Positions 53,049-64,000 of a stretch of DNA of 64,000 nucleotides are shown here, in pieces. The notes beneath the pieces are model-generated. The model saw nothing but the letters and a program-made list of their open reading frames with translations. It was not told the DNA's origin and made no database searches. Origin of the DNA: Acarospora socialis (Eukaryota; Ascomycota; Lecanoromycetes; Acarosporales; Acarosporaceae); NCBI GenBank assembly GCA_025617375.2, contig JAMYGW020000001.1, positions 2,852,001-2,916,000 of the forward strand. Reading direction: 5' to 3'. Position 1 is the stretch's first letter, and the number at the start of each line of letters is the position of its first letter. Position numbers and translations under genes: made by a program.

Positions 53049-55505
53049 TTACCGGAAGTGATCTCCATGATTTAGAAGCTGTATCCTCCACCGACCAATC
53101 CTCTCTGCTTCTTCTTTCTCTAATCTTTTTGATTTCTTCCGCTCGTAGACCGCTCTTACAGTTCTCTTAGTCTGCTCCTTTCCTTCCTCGAAGTTGGCTC
53201 GTGCTAACGATACCACCTGATCGACCTCCTCAGGCGTGTATACAAAGTTCCAAGTTGACATGAAATCAGATGTGTTCGGGTCTACTCCTTCAACTTTGGG
53301 ATTCGGTAGGAATGGAAAGTATACCACCGCAATACCGGCCTCTGGAGCCATGAGTTCGAAATCAGAATCGACACGCTTACTGTGCGGAGGTTCCTTGGAA
53401 GAACTACGCTCCTCCGTCGTGCCAACCCAAACGGTGCAATACCCCAGATCGGCTTCGGTCGGGTTGGTATGCTTTCCATCCTTGACCGCTTGCTCAGTGC
53501 GGTTGTGCTTCTCTCTCTGTTTCTCACGTGCATCGGCGATTTGAACTGCCGCATCTTGAGGTGATGCGGCTTCGGCGTTGACGAGCTCTTTGACCGTGGT
53601 TTCTCTCGCTGGGTCTGCGTTGGGCCAACCTGCGCCAATGGGCCAGCCCTTGATGCCACGCTGACGCGCATAGCCGTCAACCACTGAAAGCCAGTTCTCT
53701 GTTTTGATATCTGCAGATGCATCAAACGTGATAAGAACGTCGACGTCTCTGCCGGGCCGAAGGAGTGGGTAGATTGGTAGATTGTTTGACATGCCAGCGT
53801 CCATGAGTTGGAGGTGGGTACACTTGAAGATGCTCTCCGGGGAAGTGGAAGGCAGGCGACCTCTCATACCCAAAGCGAAATTAGGTATCGAAGACGGTTC
53901 GATCGGGTGTACTTTGATGAGATCGTCGTTTCGTTCTTCAATCAGCTCATCGACTCCTCCGAGAAAAGCAAGGCTCTTGACCACCGGTCGAATTTCCTTG
54001 TAGTAATGACTTAACGTCGCGCAGAATGCCGAGCCCCACATACCGAGCATGAGCGAGACTCTCATCTCAGGTATTGCAAGATTGTTATTGTCCAGAACGT
54101 TCCGGCCGTTTGCAAATTGTCTCCCAATACTCCAGGTTGGGATCCCTGCCTCTAGTTCTTCGCACCAAAGCTCGAAGGGTGTAAACTCAAACCACTGGAA
54201 CCATGCCTCTTGTTTCGCTCTCTCTTTGGTCGTCTCGCTAGCTCCGCCCTCGATCCTCTCCTTTTCTGTTTTCTCTTCCTCTACTGGGATTTCGTGTCTC
54301 ACGGCTGTATAAATTGGCATGGGGCTTAAGCCTCTGTCCACGTATGCGCGCTGATTGGAGAGCTTGAGGTCACGATCTTCCACGCCGAGTTCACCTTTTG
54401 GGACCAGGAGTCTCGCAGCTAGCAACAGTCCGTAAATATCAACAAGGCCAAAGTTGGCCTGTGGGTCTCCCTTCAATTTCTCGACAAATCCAGAGAGAAG
54501 GAACTTGTTGGTCGGGGCCGTGTTCAAAAGACCCAAGGCGGTCAAAGGGAAAGCGATATGGACCCCTATCCTATGCTTAAGATGCTCAACCAGCTTATCA
54601 TGCCTTCGGCCTCCAAGAGAGGAGTTATACAACGTTTGTAGCCAACAGCTACCGCTCACGCCTGCTGTATACGTCACACAATCGAACAATCCAGCCTCTT
54701 GCGTTGCCAGATATGACCCTGCGCCTGCTACAAGTGCTCTAAGGCCACCACCTGACCCACAGATCGCAATTGTCGGGACATCGTCCGGATGTACTTCCCA
54801 ATCTTCTAAGCCCAAGTATCTTGCCAATGCTACTGTCGTATACTCTCTTCGCTTCCTCCGGAAAGCCTTCTCTTCACGACTCAGATCTTTGCCCACCCTC
54901 ACTGATGCATTCCACGCTATTTCTGGATTTAAGTCCACGTCATGCGCTTCCTGCCAGATCTCATCCGCCAAAGAGCCCGGCGCCATTGACAATTCCCTCT
55001 GCAGTTTCGCAACATATCCAGGCAGTTCTCTCGCCCACTCCGGTAAAATGAAGCCCGTGATGCTGTCGCCAATTGAGGACCATTCGAGAGATGAGATAGA
55101 ATCCTTAGCAGTCGCGAAGCTGTTGGTACAGGAGGCCCATGCGGTCGTATCACTATCCTCCGTCCCCGAACTTTCCTCGTCAGCGACTGGTTGGGTTTGC
55201 CTTGTATATCCAGGTGGAGGAACATTGGCAGTGCTGTCTATGACTGGCGGCTTTTGCTGCAGATTCCTTTCAGTAATAATGGCTCGAGTTCGAGGCCATC
55301 GACCATCGTCAGGACGCTCATTGTCGCTGCGCAACCGGTCTGCCCTGCGAGCAAGCAAAGTATATGTGAGAGAGGTGCCCAAGAAGATTTGAGTAGCTCG
55401 ACTTCGCGCGACACGAAATATCATGTAGCTCCGCATTGCGCAGCGTGGGTGTGGGTATTCAAGTGCATGGTGATCACTGAGAGGGCAGAAAAGAGTGGTC
55501 AGCAT
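53049..55505 (-). CDS. Cytosolic phospholipase A2-like enzyme (PLA2/lysophospholipase B fold)
   Basis: One open frame of 818 residues; ATG at 55505, with a second good start at 55436 (MRSYMIFRVARS). The catalytic domain of group IV PLA2 is clear: the oxyanion glycine-rich loop SGGGLRALVAGAG at 251-263, the nucleophile elbow GVSGSCW (Ser284), and the dyad Asp in MDAGMSNNLP (Asp569). It should release fatty acids from membrane phospholipids, as in the Aspergillus plaA group. A hydrophobic stretch near 26-50 (IFRVARSRATQIFLGTSLTY) may be a mitochondrial presequence or anchor. There is no C2 domain and the C-terminus is a basic, Lys/Arg/Glu-rich helix. It is divergent from EXO70 across a very short gap. 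Confidence 0.88.
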   Translation of the reverse strand: MLTTLFCPLSDHHALEYPHPRCAMRSYMIFRVARSRATQIFLGTSLTYTLLARRADRLRSDNERPDDGRWPRTRAIITERNLQQKPPVIDSTANVPPPGYTRQTQPVADEESSGTEDSDTTAWASCTNSFATAKDSISSLEWSSIGDSITGFILPEWARELPGYVAKLQRELSMAPGSLADEIWQEAHDVDLNPEIAWNASVRVGKDLSREEKAFRRKRREYTTVALARYLGLEDWEVHPDDVPTIAICGSGGGLRALVAGAGSYLATQEAGLFDCVTYTAGVSGSCWLQTLYNSSLGGRRHDKLVEHLKHRIGVHIAFPLTALGLLNTAPTNKFLLSGFVEKLKGDPQANFGLVDIYGLLLAARLLVPKGELGVEDRDLKLSNQRAYVDRGLSPMPIYTAVRHEIPVEEEKTEKERIEGGASETTKERAKQEAWFQWFEFTPFELWCEELEAGIPTWSIGRQFANGRNVLDNNNLAIPEMRVSLMLGMWGSAFCATLSHYYKEIRPVVKSLAFLGGVDELIEERNDDLIKVHPIEPSSIPNFALGMRGRLPSTSPESIFKCTHLQLMDAGMSNNLPIYPLLRPGRDVDVLITFDASADIKTENWLSVVDGYARQRGIKGWPIGAGWPNADPARETTVKELVNAEAASPQDAAVQIADAREKQREKHNRTEQAVKDGKHTNPTEADLGYCTVWVGTTEERSSSKEPPHSKRVDSDFELMAPEAGIAVVYFPFLPNPKVEGVDPNTSDFMSTWNFVYTPEEVDQVVSLARANFEEGKEQTKRTVRAVYERKKSKRLEKEEAERIGRWRIQLLNHGDHFR

Positions 55506-55641
55506 GTGACGATGACGGAAAACCTAGCGACAAAACTTGGAATTTTGAGTTTCAGGTACAAACAATCTATCATACGATTGGTTCGCTTAACCTTAACCAC
55601 CACGGTGACCTCCGAGCCTTACGTCGGAGTACGGATTAACT

Positions 55642-58067
55642 ATGCTCCGGCGCATATTGACCGGTAAGTCCCTGAGGTACTCCGTATTGGTTGTCTACTA
55701 AGTGAACTACAGCCTCGACCGAGGCACTCTATGCGCCATCGCCATCACCATCACCACCACATTCACCACATTCACCACAGTCTTCACCGTCACTCTCACC
55801 GACTCTTGCCAGCCAACCTCTTGCCAGCCAAGTTGCTAAGGTCCTCCGATCGCCGTCTCCACTCCACGATCCTTTTAGCCATGCCGAAGGAGTAGCGTCG
55901 TTAGATAGTGAAGATCCGTTTGCAGACTCAGATCAAGTCGAGGAGCCAGGCACTCCCGAAAATGAGAATCCTTTTGACGACTCACATGAGATCGAGCCTC
56001 CTGCCGATATGGTAGGTCCACGCAATGCAGCCTACGCGGAGGAGAGCGCGGAGGTGGAGGTACTCTCTGCCAACTTGGAGAAGCTCAAAGGTATGACGAG
56101 GAAGATCCAAGGATCGATGATGAGGCTTGAGACCAGCGGAAAGGTCGTGAAAGAAGCCATTGGACCAATTTACAGTAACACCCAAACGTTGCAGAACACG
56201 ACTGGCAGTACGTTGATGGTATGTGCATGTGGAGGGTGGAACTGATATTTAGCGTTATAGATATAAGTCGTATCGAAGAAGCCATCGACAAGATATGTCA
56301 GCCACTGGACGCCAAAGCTCGAGAAGAAACTATCATTCGCGCTGGGTACGTGGTATCCGGTGTCCGAGTTTGGATTGTGCTGATGTATGAAGGCCTCGCA
56401 ACACTGGTTTGTTGGAGTTTCTCAACTCAATGACACGGATCCATGCATCGTTGTCAAAGCTGGATGTCTCAAACCTGCGCTCCAGTCAACAGGTTGCAGC
56501 CGAATTCTCAAACCTTCTAACTCAGGGAAACATACAGCTACAGGACCTGTTCCTTGACATTTTGAAGGAGAATATGCAGCCTGTAGAACCTCTTCACTAT
56601 ATAACCAAGGGTGAGTGCCAACCACTTGCCTTTGCATGTTACATACGGCCAGAGCTAATGATTATAGGACTCTCCTTCCCTGGCCTGGCACAAGACCAAG
56701 TTCAGCAGCTTAGTCAGATTAGTGCCTTCATCTCATCGTCCTCCAGGCCATCGCAACTTGGTCAATCGGAGACACCAACAGCCCGGATGTTTGCAGATCT
56801 TAGGGGTCCGTATCTCGCTTCAAGCTTGCAGAATCTGGCTACTGCATCCATCAACACTACCAAGAAGAAGAGTCCGAATGAGATGTATCGCCAAGGGACC
56901 AACGGGATTGGGATGTATGCCAGCGCTTTGGAAGGGATCTTCTTTGCCGAGTACGACAATATTTGCCAGATTTTTTCTCGTGACGAATGGGGCTTTGTAT
57001 TTGACATCACTTCCCGCCACCCGCTTGCTGAGTTCGCCAAGACTCTTCGCGAGTTGAATTTACATATCAAGTCGAATCTTACCACAGACTGTTTCCTTGC
57101 TTACGAGGTGGTCGATATCGTTACCCCTCTTGCCCTGCGCCTCGAAGCGAAGACGGGCGAACTCATGGGTCCGCTGTCGGATGCGGTGAAGCCTATTCGC
57201 GAAACAGCGAAGTCTTCTCTCTCTGATCTTCTGGACGATGTCCGTCGAAAGATACAAGCGCTCATGGTTCTTCCCACTGATGGCGCTTCGGTTCCAATCA
57301 CTGCAGAGACGATGATTCGGTTGCAGGAGATGACGGCCTACTCGCGGCCTCTTGTCTCACTCATGACTTCCATTGGCGACGGTAACAGGACAACCACGCC
57401 TTCTACAGGATCTTCCAACTCCACGGCCACGCTCAAGTCTATAGACGTAGGCGCCGACGGCCACCAGCTACTTGCCAGTTACGTTACGGACACGATCGAC
57501 ATCCTCCTCTCCAACCTCGAGACCAAAGCCCGTGTTCTCCTGAAAGGTAAAAGCGTCCTAGGTGTCTTCATCGCCAATAACGTCTCAGTCGTCGACCGCA
57601 TGGTCCGCTCCTCTGACCTGTACTCCCTCCTCTCCGCCTCCAGCTCCGCAACTAGACTCGAAACCTGGCGCAAAAAGGGCACGGGACTTTACCTCGACGC
57701 TTGGCGCGACCCCTCATCGCACCTCCTCGATGTCCAGTACACAAGTCGATCCCCGCGCCCACCGTCTGGATCATCAGGCATCATCGACAGTGCCGCCATC
57801 ATCAAAGGCCTCTCGAGCAAAGAGAAAGACGCCATCAAAGAGAAATTCAAGGCATTTAATTCCTCCTTCGACGATCTGAGCGCCAAACACAAGAGCTTGA
57901 GCATGGAACGCGAGGTCCGAAGTTCGCTGGCCAGAGCTGTTCAGGGCTTGATTGAGCCGTTGTACAGCCGTTTTTGGGACCGCTATCACCAGATCGATAG
58001 GGGGAGGGGTAAGTACGTCAAGTACGACAAGGGCTCTTTGGCGGCGCAGCTTGCGAGTATGGGGTGA
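55642..58067 (+). CDS. EXO70: Exocyst subunit Exo70, with N-terminal extension
   Basis: Exons 55642-55663, 55713-56207, 56261-56345, 56393-56610, 56668-58067; 739 residues. The Exo70 body starts at [18 protein letters not shown] (residue 107) with the usual fungal N-terminus, runs through [19 protein letters not shown]-like [27 protein letters not shown] and [11 protein letters not shown], and ends in the conserved [17 protein letters not shown]. Exo70 tethers secretory vesicles to the plasma membrane. Upstream, the same frame stays open and codon-like for 106 residues: Ser/Pro-rich, then [25 protein letters not shown], reached through a 49-nt intron from a short ATG exon. If the upstream ATG is not used, the protein starts at 56009. 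The 56611-56667 intron is 57 nt without a stop. Confidence 0.9.
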
Positions 58068-58522
58068 TCTATGTACGTCATCGTACATGTTAGTATGAGG
58101 GCTCCGCCGCGCTCATGGTAGGAAGCAGCCGGGGTGGCGTTTGTGTTTAGGCGTACAGATACCATTTTCCGAGCCTGTAGCAGAGCGAGCATTGCAGGGA
58201 GAGCTCCGTAAGGCTACGAATGCGATTACGAGTACTCAGATTCGTCACAAAGTAGCCTCTTGCGTGGGCTTATTATCTGCGTTGGGAGAGCGATACGATC
58301 TTGCTTGCGTGCTTTGGTACGGTAGCATCCAGGTACAATAAGCTTTGCAATCTACTTATCGATGCAATGTCTGCCCCATTGATATACACCCGCAAAGAGC
58401 GGTGAGAGTACTATACAAGTACGAATCCTCCTACTCTCTACTCTAGTACAGGAGATGTAACCCTACATCTCGGATTTGCCAAATACACATACAAGCCCTT
58501 CCAAACCCTTTCCACCGCTCAC
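58068..58522. other. Intergenic, convergent 3' ends
   Basis: Between the convergent EXO70 and NAM9 stops; 3' UTRs only. Confidence 0.4.
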
Positions 58523-59916
58523 CTACCTCCTCCTTAGGTACCAATTAAAAGCCAACTGATTCGTCTCGCCAGCAAACGGTGTCGGCACCTCCCCCAAGCC
58601 GGGTCGTGCAACCGGATGTCTCAGATACACCGCGCTGCATACATTCTGGTTGACCTCCAAATACCTCGGGATGAAGGCGAAAGGGCTCATGTACGGTCGC
58701 GGTCGCCACGGCGTGGCGTACGGCTTCGTCGAGTCGACTGGATTCTCGCGGGCTGCTTGCAGGGCAAGTCTGAGGGCGCGCTTGTCGTCGGCGGAGAGCT
58801 CCTCGGGTTGCGGCTGCTGCTGGGGTTGGTCGGGGGCGGGGCTTGCGGGTGCGGCTGGCGCTTGGGGAGAGGGAAGGGAGAGCTTGGAGGTGAGCTCGAG
58901 GAGTTGAGCGTCTAGGTCGTCGGTGAGGGATGTGTGGGTTGAGGTCCGGGAGATGGTGCGCTTGAGAGTGCGCTGGAAGGCGCGAAGGTCTTGTTTGTGT
59001 TTGGCGGAGAGGGTGTCTTTCGGGTTGGCCAGCATGGACTTGGCTTGTTTGAGGAGAGAGGTGAGCGTCTTCTTCGAGTCTGGGGCTTCGGTTGCGTCGG
59101 TAGATTGGTCGGCGCCTCCTGACGGTGCGGTCGCAGCTGTTGCGTCTGAGTCTTCGGATGTCTCTTCGCCTGCGTCCTCAGAGGCAGGAGACTTCTTAGC
59201 CAGCTTTCTACCAGATCGGCGTTCTTGCTTGTCTTTGGGGGCGCCCGTGGCGAAAAGCACCCGTTCCGGTTCGACTTGGAACATGTCGCCTGGGTTCAGG
59301 AGGTATCCTGGATAGATCATCTTCACGGCGCGACTTGTTAGTCAAGGTGCTGAGAACTAGGGAGGAGATCTTGCTAGAACTCACCCTCTTCCCATTGACT
59401 TTGACAGCACCGTGAACGACGAATTGCCTAGCCTGCCTTGTGCTACTGGCGAACAGCGCCCTGAAGATGGCGGTGTCTAACCTCCTTTCGGTCGGCGCAT
59501 ACACCATGTTCATGTAAGGTGTCCTAGGAATCGGCTTTGTTCGCTGTCTCGAGTCAACATCCACCCCACTTCCTCTTCCCGCTGCTTGTTCCGACCCATC
59601 GTATTGCGCCAAGTAGACATGGTCCATCGGGACTACTGAAGCCATGTGTCGTCTGAACATCCGCTGCCATTGTTTCTCCCGGATCTGCTCTCCGTGGTAT
59701 GCGCGGGTCAAAGCCTTTGCGGTCCATTTCTGTTGAAAGTAGGTCCTTTCGGATACATTGGGAGGCTTCATGAGGGAGAGGTTGTAGAGGTTGTACTTGT
59801 TCCATGATTGCCGGATTTTCTGTAGAGCCAAACAGCGTCAGCGTTGCGCAGGTTACGAAAGGCGGAAAGCTGTGCATACTTACAATCCTCTTCAACCCGT
59901 GAAAACGTTTCCTCAT
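58523..59916 (-). CDS. NAM9: Mitochondrial small ribosomal subunit protein uS4m (Nam9)
   Basis: Exons 59916-59884, 59819-59385, 59320-58523; 421 residues. The 11-residue first exon, [11 protein letters not shown], joins [16 protein letters not shown], the Nam9 start. The S4 RNA-binding domain lies at about 120-175 ([27 protein letters not shown]), followed by [20 protein letters not shown] long acidic and Gln/Pro-rich insertion follows (about 190-330), then a conserved C-terminal block ([20 protein letters not shown]) characteristic of fungal uS4m, and FNWYLRRR at the end. It assembles the mitochondrial small subunit. The third exon is taken from AG|ATG at 59320, which keeps phase and family spacing. 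Confidence 0.9.
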
Positions 59917-60425
59917 TGTGGACTTGTGCTGATGGTTCTGAAATACAATATGTCTGACCTGCAAAGTATTTGATTGAAGTCGTTAATATCTTCTCGCCTA
60001 AACTTGCTCTTTCGGGGGATAACCTTCGAGTCCACACATTACGGTATTGAGCTCTACAAGCAGAAAGCTTCGCGAGTCCCACCCATATTTCACGACATCG
60101 AGTCCACAATACTTTATAACTGTAACTTCAATGGGCTTCATTGACTCGAATGATCAGGCTTTTTGGACACACCCCAAAATATTTACATTCACCACGAGTT
60201 TCAATCCGAGCTAAAAATCCAACCTCCATCAATCTCTTCGTGACTCTTAACACCCCACCATTGGCGCACTTCGACACATTGACTCACAGTGACTCTACCA
60301 CGAAGACGACCATAACAGCTCGAATCCCCGGAGAAGTTTGGAGAGGACATTCTATCCATGCAATTGATTGAGGATATTGACACATAACCTTCGGGCTCAC
60401 TACACTGTCAGAATCGATTGCGAAG
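59917..60425. other. Divergent promoter region, NAM9 / La
   Basis: Shared promoter for two RNA/translation genes. No motif stands out. Confidence 0.4.
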
Positions 60426-62034
60426 ATGGTCGACATGAAGGTCGATCCCGTCGAAACCGACCCTGCCGCGAGCTCTTTTGATAACGACAATACGCTGAAT
60501 AAAGATGGAAGTGCTATCGAGAAGCCTGTAGTGGCCGACGATACTGCTAAGAGCGAAGAGCAGGCAGCGAAAGCGGTAGATCAGGTCGCATCCAAAGCCA
60601 AGGAGGAGAGTGAGGCCCCTAGCAAGTCAGACGGTGCAGAGGAGAAGGGACCAGCTGCGACTGAGGAAGCGAAGAAGGAGAACCCGGCTATCTTGGATCG
60701 TCCCAACAAGGACGCGGCGGTGAATGGTAATAGTGGAGCAAATTCTCACGATCGAGACACCGGGGACACAAGGTCAGGGAACAAGCGCGGAGGATATCAC
60801 GGCGGCAGGAAATTCGAGGATTACCGCAAAAATGTCAAGACGGACTTCACAGGGCAGAAGGAGAGCAGCGATCCAGTAGAGATCCGCAAGCAGGTGATTT
60901 ACGATCCATATTGACACTTTCCATGTTTGTGCTTCTAATGAATGATTCAGGTTGAATTCTACTTCTCTGATGCCAATCTGGCGACGGACAAATTCCTTCT
61001 GGAGAAGGTCGGTGGTAGCGCGAACAACGCTGTTCCCATCTCAGTACTACACTCGTTCAAGCGCATGCGCCACTTCCAACCCTTCTCCGCCGTCGTTGCA
61101 GCTCTGAAGGAGAGCACTGTCCTTGACGTCGTCGATGACGAATCCGTCAAGCGCAAAGCGCCCCTCGACGACACTTTCAACGAAAAGTCCATTGAGGAAG
61201 TGCAGAAGGTCTACGAGACTGCAGCTATGGCTCGGAGCGTCTACGTCAAAGGCTTCGGCGAGGAGACACCGAGCACTCAGTTCGACATCGAAGCCTTTTT
61301 CACCCCATATGGTCCCACGAACGCGATTCGTCTGCGTCGCACTACGAACAAGCTGTTCAAAGGCAGTGTATTCGTGGAGTTCGACTCGGAGGATACACAA
61401 AAGGCGTTTCTAGCACTGGATCCGAAGCCAAAATGGAAAGGCGCGGATCTGATGATCAAGAGCAAGAAGCAGTATTGTGACGAGAAGGTGGACGATATTC
61501 AGGCGGGGAGAATTAGACGGAATAGTCCCGGCTCTCGGCGAGGCGATGACAGAGACTGGAGAGTACGGAGAGACGAAGATAGGAAAGGCGGATTTAATGA
61601 CCGAAACAAGGGAAGCAACCGTGGCTCTGGTAGAGGGAGAGGTAGGGGCAGGGGCGGCCGCGACAACAACAACAATCGAGACAGAGAACGATTCGATAAG
61701 TCAAGGAAGCCGAGAGACGAGCAGTAAGTCCTGACCCATAATCAAGACTCTGAAGACCTCCTTCAGGACAACTAATCAACTGCTTCGCTTCAGCACTGTC
61801 CCTACAATTGCAACCTCAACTCCCCAATCCGCTGGCGAAGTCCCGCCTGCCACGTCTCCAGAAGCATCTAAGAAGCGCAACCGTGAAGCGGATGACAACG
61901 GAGATGACCAAGGGGTTGCGAAGGAGGCAGATGCTAAGCCCATAGTCTCCCTGAAGAGGGAGCGTGAGGGAGATGAGGGTGCTGATGGACAGGGCGCGGC
62001 GAAGAAGGTTGACGTTAAGGACGGGGCTTCATAG
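60426..62034 (+). CDS. LHP1: La-domain RNA-binding protein (Lhp1/La homologue)
   Basis: Exons 60426-60893, 60951-61723, 61794-62034; 493 residues. After an acidic, Ala/Glu-rich leader, the La motif starts at EIRKQVEFYFSDANLATDKFL and includes VPISVLHSFKRMRHF; an RRM follows (ARSVYVKGFGEETP, GSVFVEFDSEDTQKAF). Then a basic RGG/Arg-rich region ([16 protein letters not shown]) and a final Lys-rich domain from the third exon ending KKVDVKDGAS. La binds the 3' UUU-OH of new Pol III transcripts, chiefly tRNA precursors, in the nucleus. The donor at 61724 follows a DEQ stop-like run; splicing replaces that early TAA. Confidence 0.93.
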
Positions 62035-62375
62035 AAAGGGTGATTGGAGAGTCACCTCTGGTTCTGCTCTCAGCGTGCCGTGGTTGGACCCGATTCTGCT
62101 TGATGATCGTACAATAGTTGAGCTTAAGGCTCGACTGGATCACCTGTAGCATACTATTCTACAGAGCCTTGCAAGGACGGAATCTTGCCTCTTCCCGGTC
62201 TGCCAACTCACGTATGACTATGGAAAATGTAAATAGACGTATCGGCAAGACAAACCGCTGGTCTAACGCTGTACACAACACCAAGGTACCACACTCGAAT
62301 CGAATCAGATTCGCTAAACACCCAAAGTTCTCATATGTTACATTTACCTCCCATCTACACCTCTTGCTTGTGACC
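62035..62375. other. Intergenic, convergent 3' ends
   Basis: Between the convergent La and CAP stops. No feature seen. Confidence 0.4.
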
Positions 62376-64000
62376 TCACGCAGCATGCTCGACTATTTCA
62401 CTAACAACCCGCCCATTCCTGATCGTACTCCTGATCTGCTCGGGGAGCGGACATTCCTCGTAGTCGTCATCCTCCATCTCTCCGGGCACATTCACATTGA
62501 CGCCCGCGCTCTTGCTCGTGAAGATCTCCGTGCCCAGACTTTGCTTTCCCAGATAGATGGTCGCACCGTCGACCTGATCGAGCATGATTGTCGGCAAAGT
62601 GCCGAGCACCTGGAGCGCGAACTTCGGACATTTGATGACGTCGACGGAGGAGACGAGGGAGTCGATGACTAGAGACACGGAGGTGCAGTTGTCGAGCGAG
62701 ATCGCGTTGGCTTTGTTGTGGATGCGGATGGCGGTCTTGCTGCAGCGGGAGATGAGGATGGAGTGGGAGATCGAGGCGTCGATTTCGATCATGTTGCTCT
62801 CGTTCTCGATATTCTCGATGATCCATTTGTTGCCGTCGAGTTCTTTGCGTGGCGGTTTCTTCGTCCGCATGCTTTCGGGCTTGGGCTTTTTGCCTGGTAC
62901 GGGAGATTTGCCGCGGCCGGACGCGGATGAGATGCTCGTTTGACTATCACTGCGGGTTGGAACGGTGGCGCCGGCACGGAGTGAGGGGTTTTTGTGCGTC
63001 ATTTCCGTCTTGTCGACTTTGCGAAGGCCGGCGGTGACACTTTCCCCTTTGCTGAGTTGCTCGAAGACGGCTCCCATGTCCCCACCTTTCGATGCCCTTG
63101 ACGGTCCTGACGTTGGTGGTGACGGCCCATCAAATCGGGGAAGAGGTGGTGGCGGTGGAGGAGGTGGCGGGCCGCCGCCTAGAGGGGCTGAGGCCGACTT
63201 TTGACCTGATTGGACTTCGATGAGGGCTTCCTTTGCATCGATGCCACCCTTGTTGTTCCATGTCACGCCTTGGGGGTATCGGTGCTTTACATAATTTGAT
63301 AACGACTTGAAGATCTGGTAGAAGGCGTGTACCCACTCTACATGAGTATACTCTCTGTTTTAAATTTAGCCATCTTCAGTCTTACGTGAGACGACAAAAG
63401 CACCTACTTGTCCTTGTATTCCTTTAAAACCCTGTTGCCATAGAATTGCGCACTGGCAAGCGTCTCATTCACGAAGTCTGCCGGCTTTGGCTCGATTGTG
63501 ATCCAGCCAAGCATTGCAATCCCTTCTGACACTGTAGTAAGGTGGTTGAACAAGACAGAGCCACGATTGGCTTCTCTTATATCTCCAACTGCCCCCATCA
63601 TCGTCTGCAACTCCTTGAGAATCTCCATATATACTGGTGACTGAATGTCCGGCTTTTTAGCTTTGGTGGTGATGATTAAAAACTTTCGTTCCGCTGCGAA
63701 GGCTCTCAATACTGCTGCAGACTGTGGAAGGCGAATCAGCTCTGGACAACAACTGAATTATACGGGGCACCAAGTAATGGTGCTGACCCGAATTCCCTTT
63801 TCGTTCGATTACCCGTACCTGCTCTGCCACCAGTCCTCCTAGCTCCTCGCTCATGTTAACAAACTTAACCACGTCACCATTGATGAGACCGTCAAAGTCG
63901 TCAAGGGCTGGCGGCAATGGTTCAGGTGCTTGGTTCTGAGCGTTCGCATCGTCGCCATCACGGTCCGCACCCGTGTCTGCTGCCACCGCTGTTCCCGATG
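62376..64000 (-). CDS. SRV2: Adenylyl cyclase-associated protein CAP/Srv2 (5' end outside window)
   Basis: Exons >64000-63819, 63721-63408, 63354-62376; about 490 residues visible. CAP links Ras/adenylyl cyclase signalling to actin turnover. The helical N-terminal domain is partly present (VVKFVNMSEELGGLVAEQ, then RAFAAERKFLIITTKAKKPD, EGIAMLGWITIEPKPADFV). Splicing at 63407/63355 gives YKDKEYTHVEWVHAFYQIF. A poly-Pro stretch (GGGPPPPPPPPPLP) follows, then a WH2-like actin-binding patch (GLRKVDKTEMTHKNPSL) and the C-terminal beta-helix (CAP domain: SILISRCSKTAIRIHNKAN, PEQIRSTI). The missing part should hold the cyclase-binding N-terminus. The 63408 donor (AA|GTAGGT) and AAACAG acceptor keep phase. 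Confidence 0.92.

Noticed and set aside
54454-55392. 312-codon plus-strand frame
   Set aside because: Lies antisense within the phospholipase coding region, whose catalytic motifs are unambiguous; composition mirrors that gene.
1-64000. tRNA, 5S rRNA or CRISPR-like arrays
   Set aside because: No B-box GGTTCGANTCC with a matching A-box and no 5S-like segment was noticed by eye; spaced repeat arrays are absent. A tRNA scan would be decisive.
1-64000. Secondary-metabolite gene cluster
   Set aside because: No synthase, tailoring enzyme or cluster regulator; the genes are mostly housekeeping and unrelated in pathway.

Overview
The window is nuclear DNA of a filamentous ascomycete (Pezizomycotina). 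It has dense genes on both strands, short introns of about 48-65 nt with GT/AG ends, orthologues of conserved fungal single-copy genes (MCM3, FYV7, ASK1, LSM4, EXO70, La, CAP, NAM9, PTEN), a HET-like protein, and intergenic DNA with repeated TACCTTACC/AAGGTACC and TACTCCGTAC words of the kind common in Pezizomycotina. I cannot place it at genus level. Gene models below were assembled by hand from reading frames and splice signals; exon coordinates are given in each entry.

Layout. 1-8 kb: 3' end of a peroxisomal/mitochondrial carnitine acetyltransferase, a fungal orphan gene whose frame appears broken, and a HET-like membrane protein. 8.4-30.9 kb: MCM3, a DUF7703-type membrane protein, an Atos-like protein, FYV7, a small membrane-anchored unknown, ASK1, and a LIM-RhoGAP of the Rga family. 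33.9-44.5 kb: a rearranged Stu1/CLASP-like gene with a coding minisatellite, a basic-secretory-protein-type metallopeptidase, a PTEN phosphatase, an FMN split-barrel protein, a PPR protein and LSM4. 44.7-46.1 kb: a small complete LTR retroelement carrying only a Gag frame. 46.4-64 kb: a secretory/membrane protein, a repeat-rich gene-poor stretch (48.1-50.7 kb), a cyclin-like protein, a cytosolic phospholipase A2, EXO70, mitochondrial ribosomal protein uS4m (NAM9), a La protein and the 5'-truncated CAP/Srv2 gene.

The genes are mostly housekeeping and do not form a pathway cluster. Several touch cell division and polarity (MCM3, ASK1, Stu1-like, Rga, Exo70, CAP), but I see no sign of co-regulation beyond ACGCG-type words upstream of MCM3 and ASK1.

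The most unusual items are: (1) the 1.3-kb terminal-repeat element with 101-bp LTRs, a 5-bp target duplication, a Gag with a CCHC knuckle, and a primer site matching the anticodon arm of initiator tRNA-Met; (2) the Stu1/CLASP-like gene, which lacks the first TOG region, starts with a hydrophobic leader that is itself a diverged repeat found again 13 kb away, and carries 11 pentapeptide repeats; (3) an Exo70 gene with an apparent 106-residue N-terminal extension; (4) inverted repeats and GGGAGCGCTCCC palindromes in intergenic DNA; (5) two genes (PTEN, LSM4) whose first coding exon is only the start codon.
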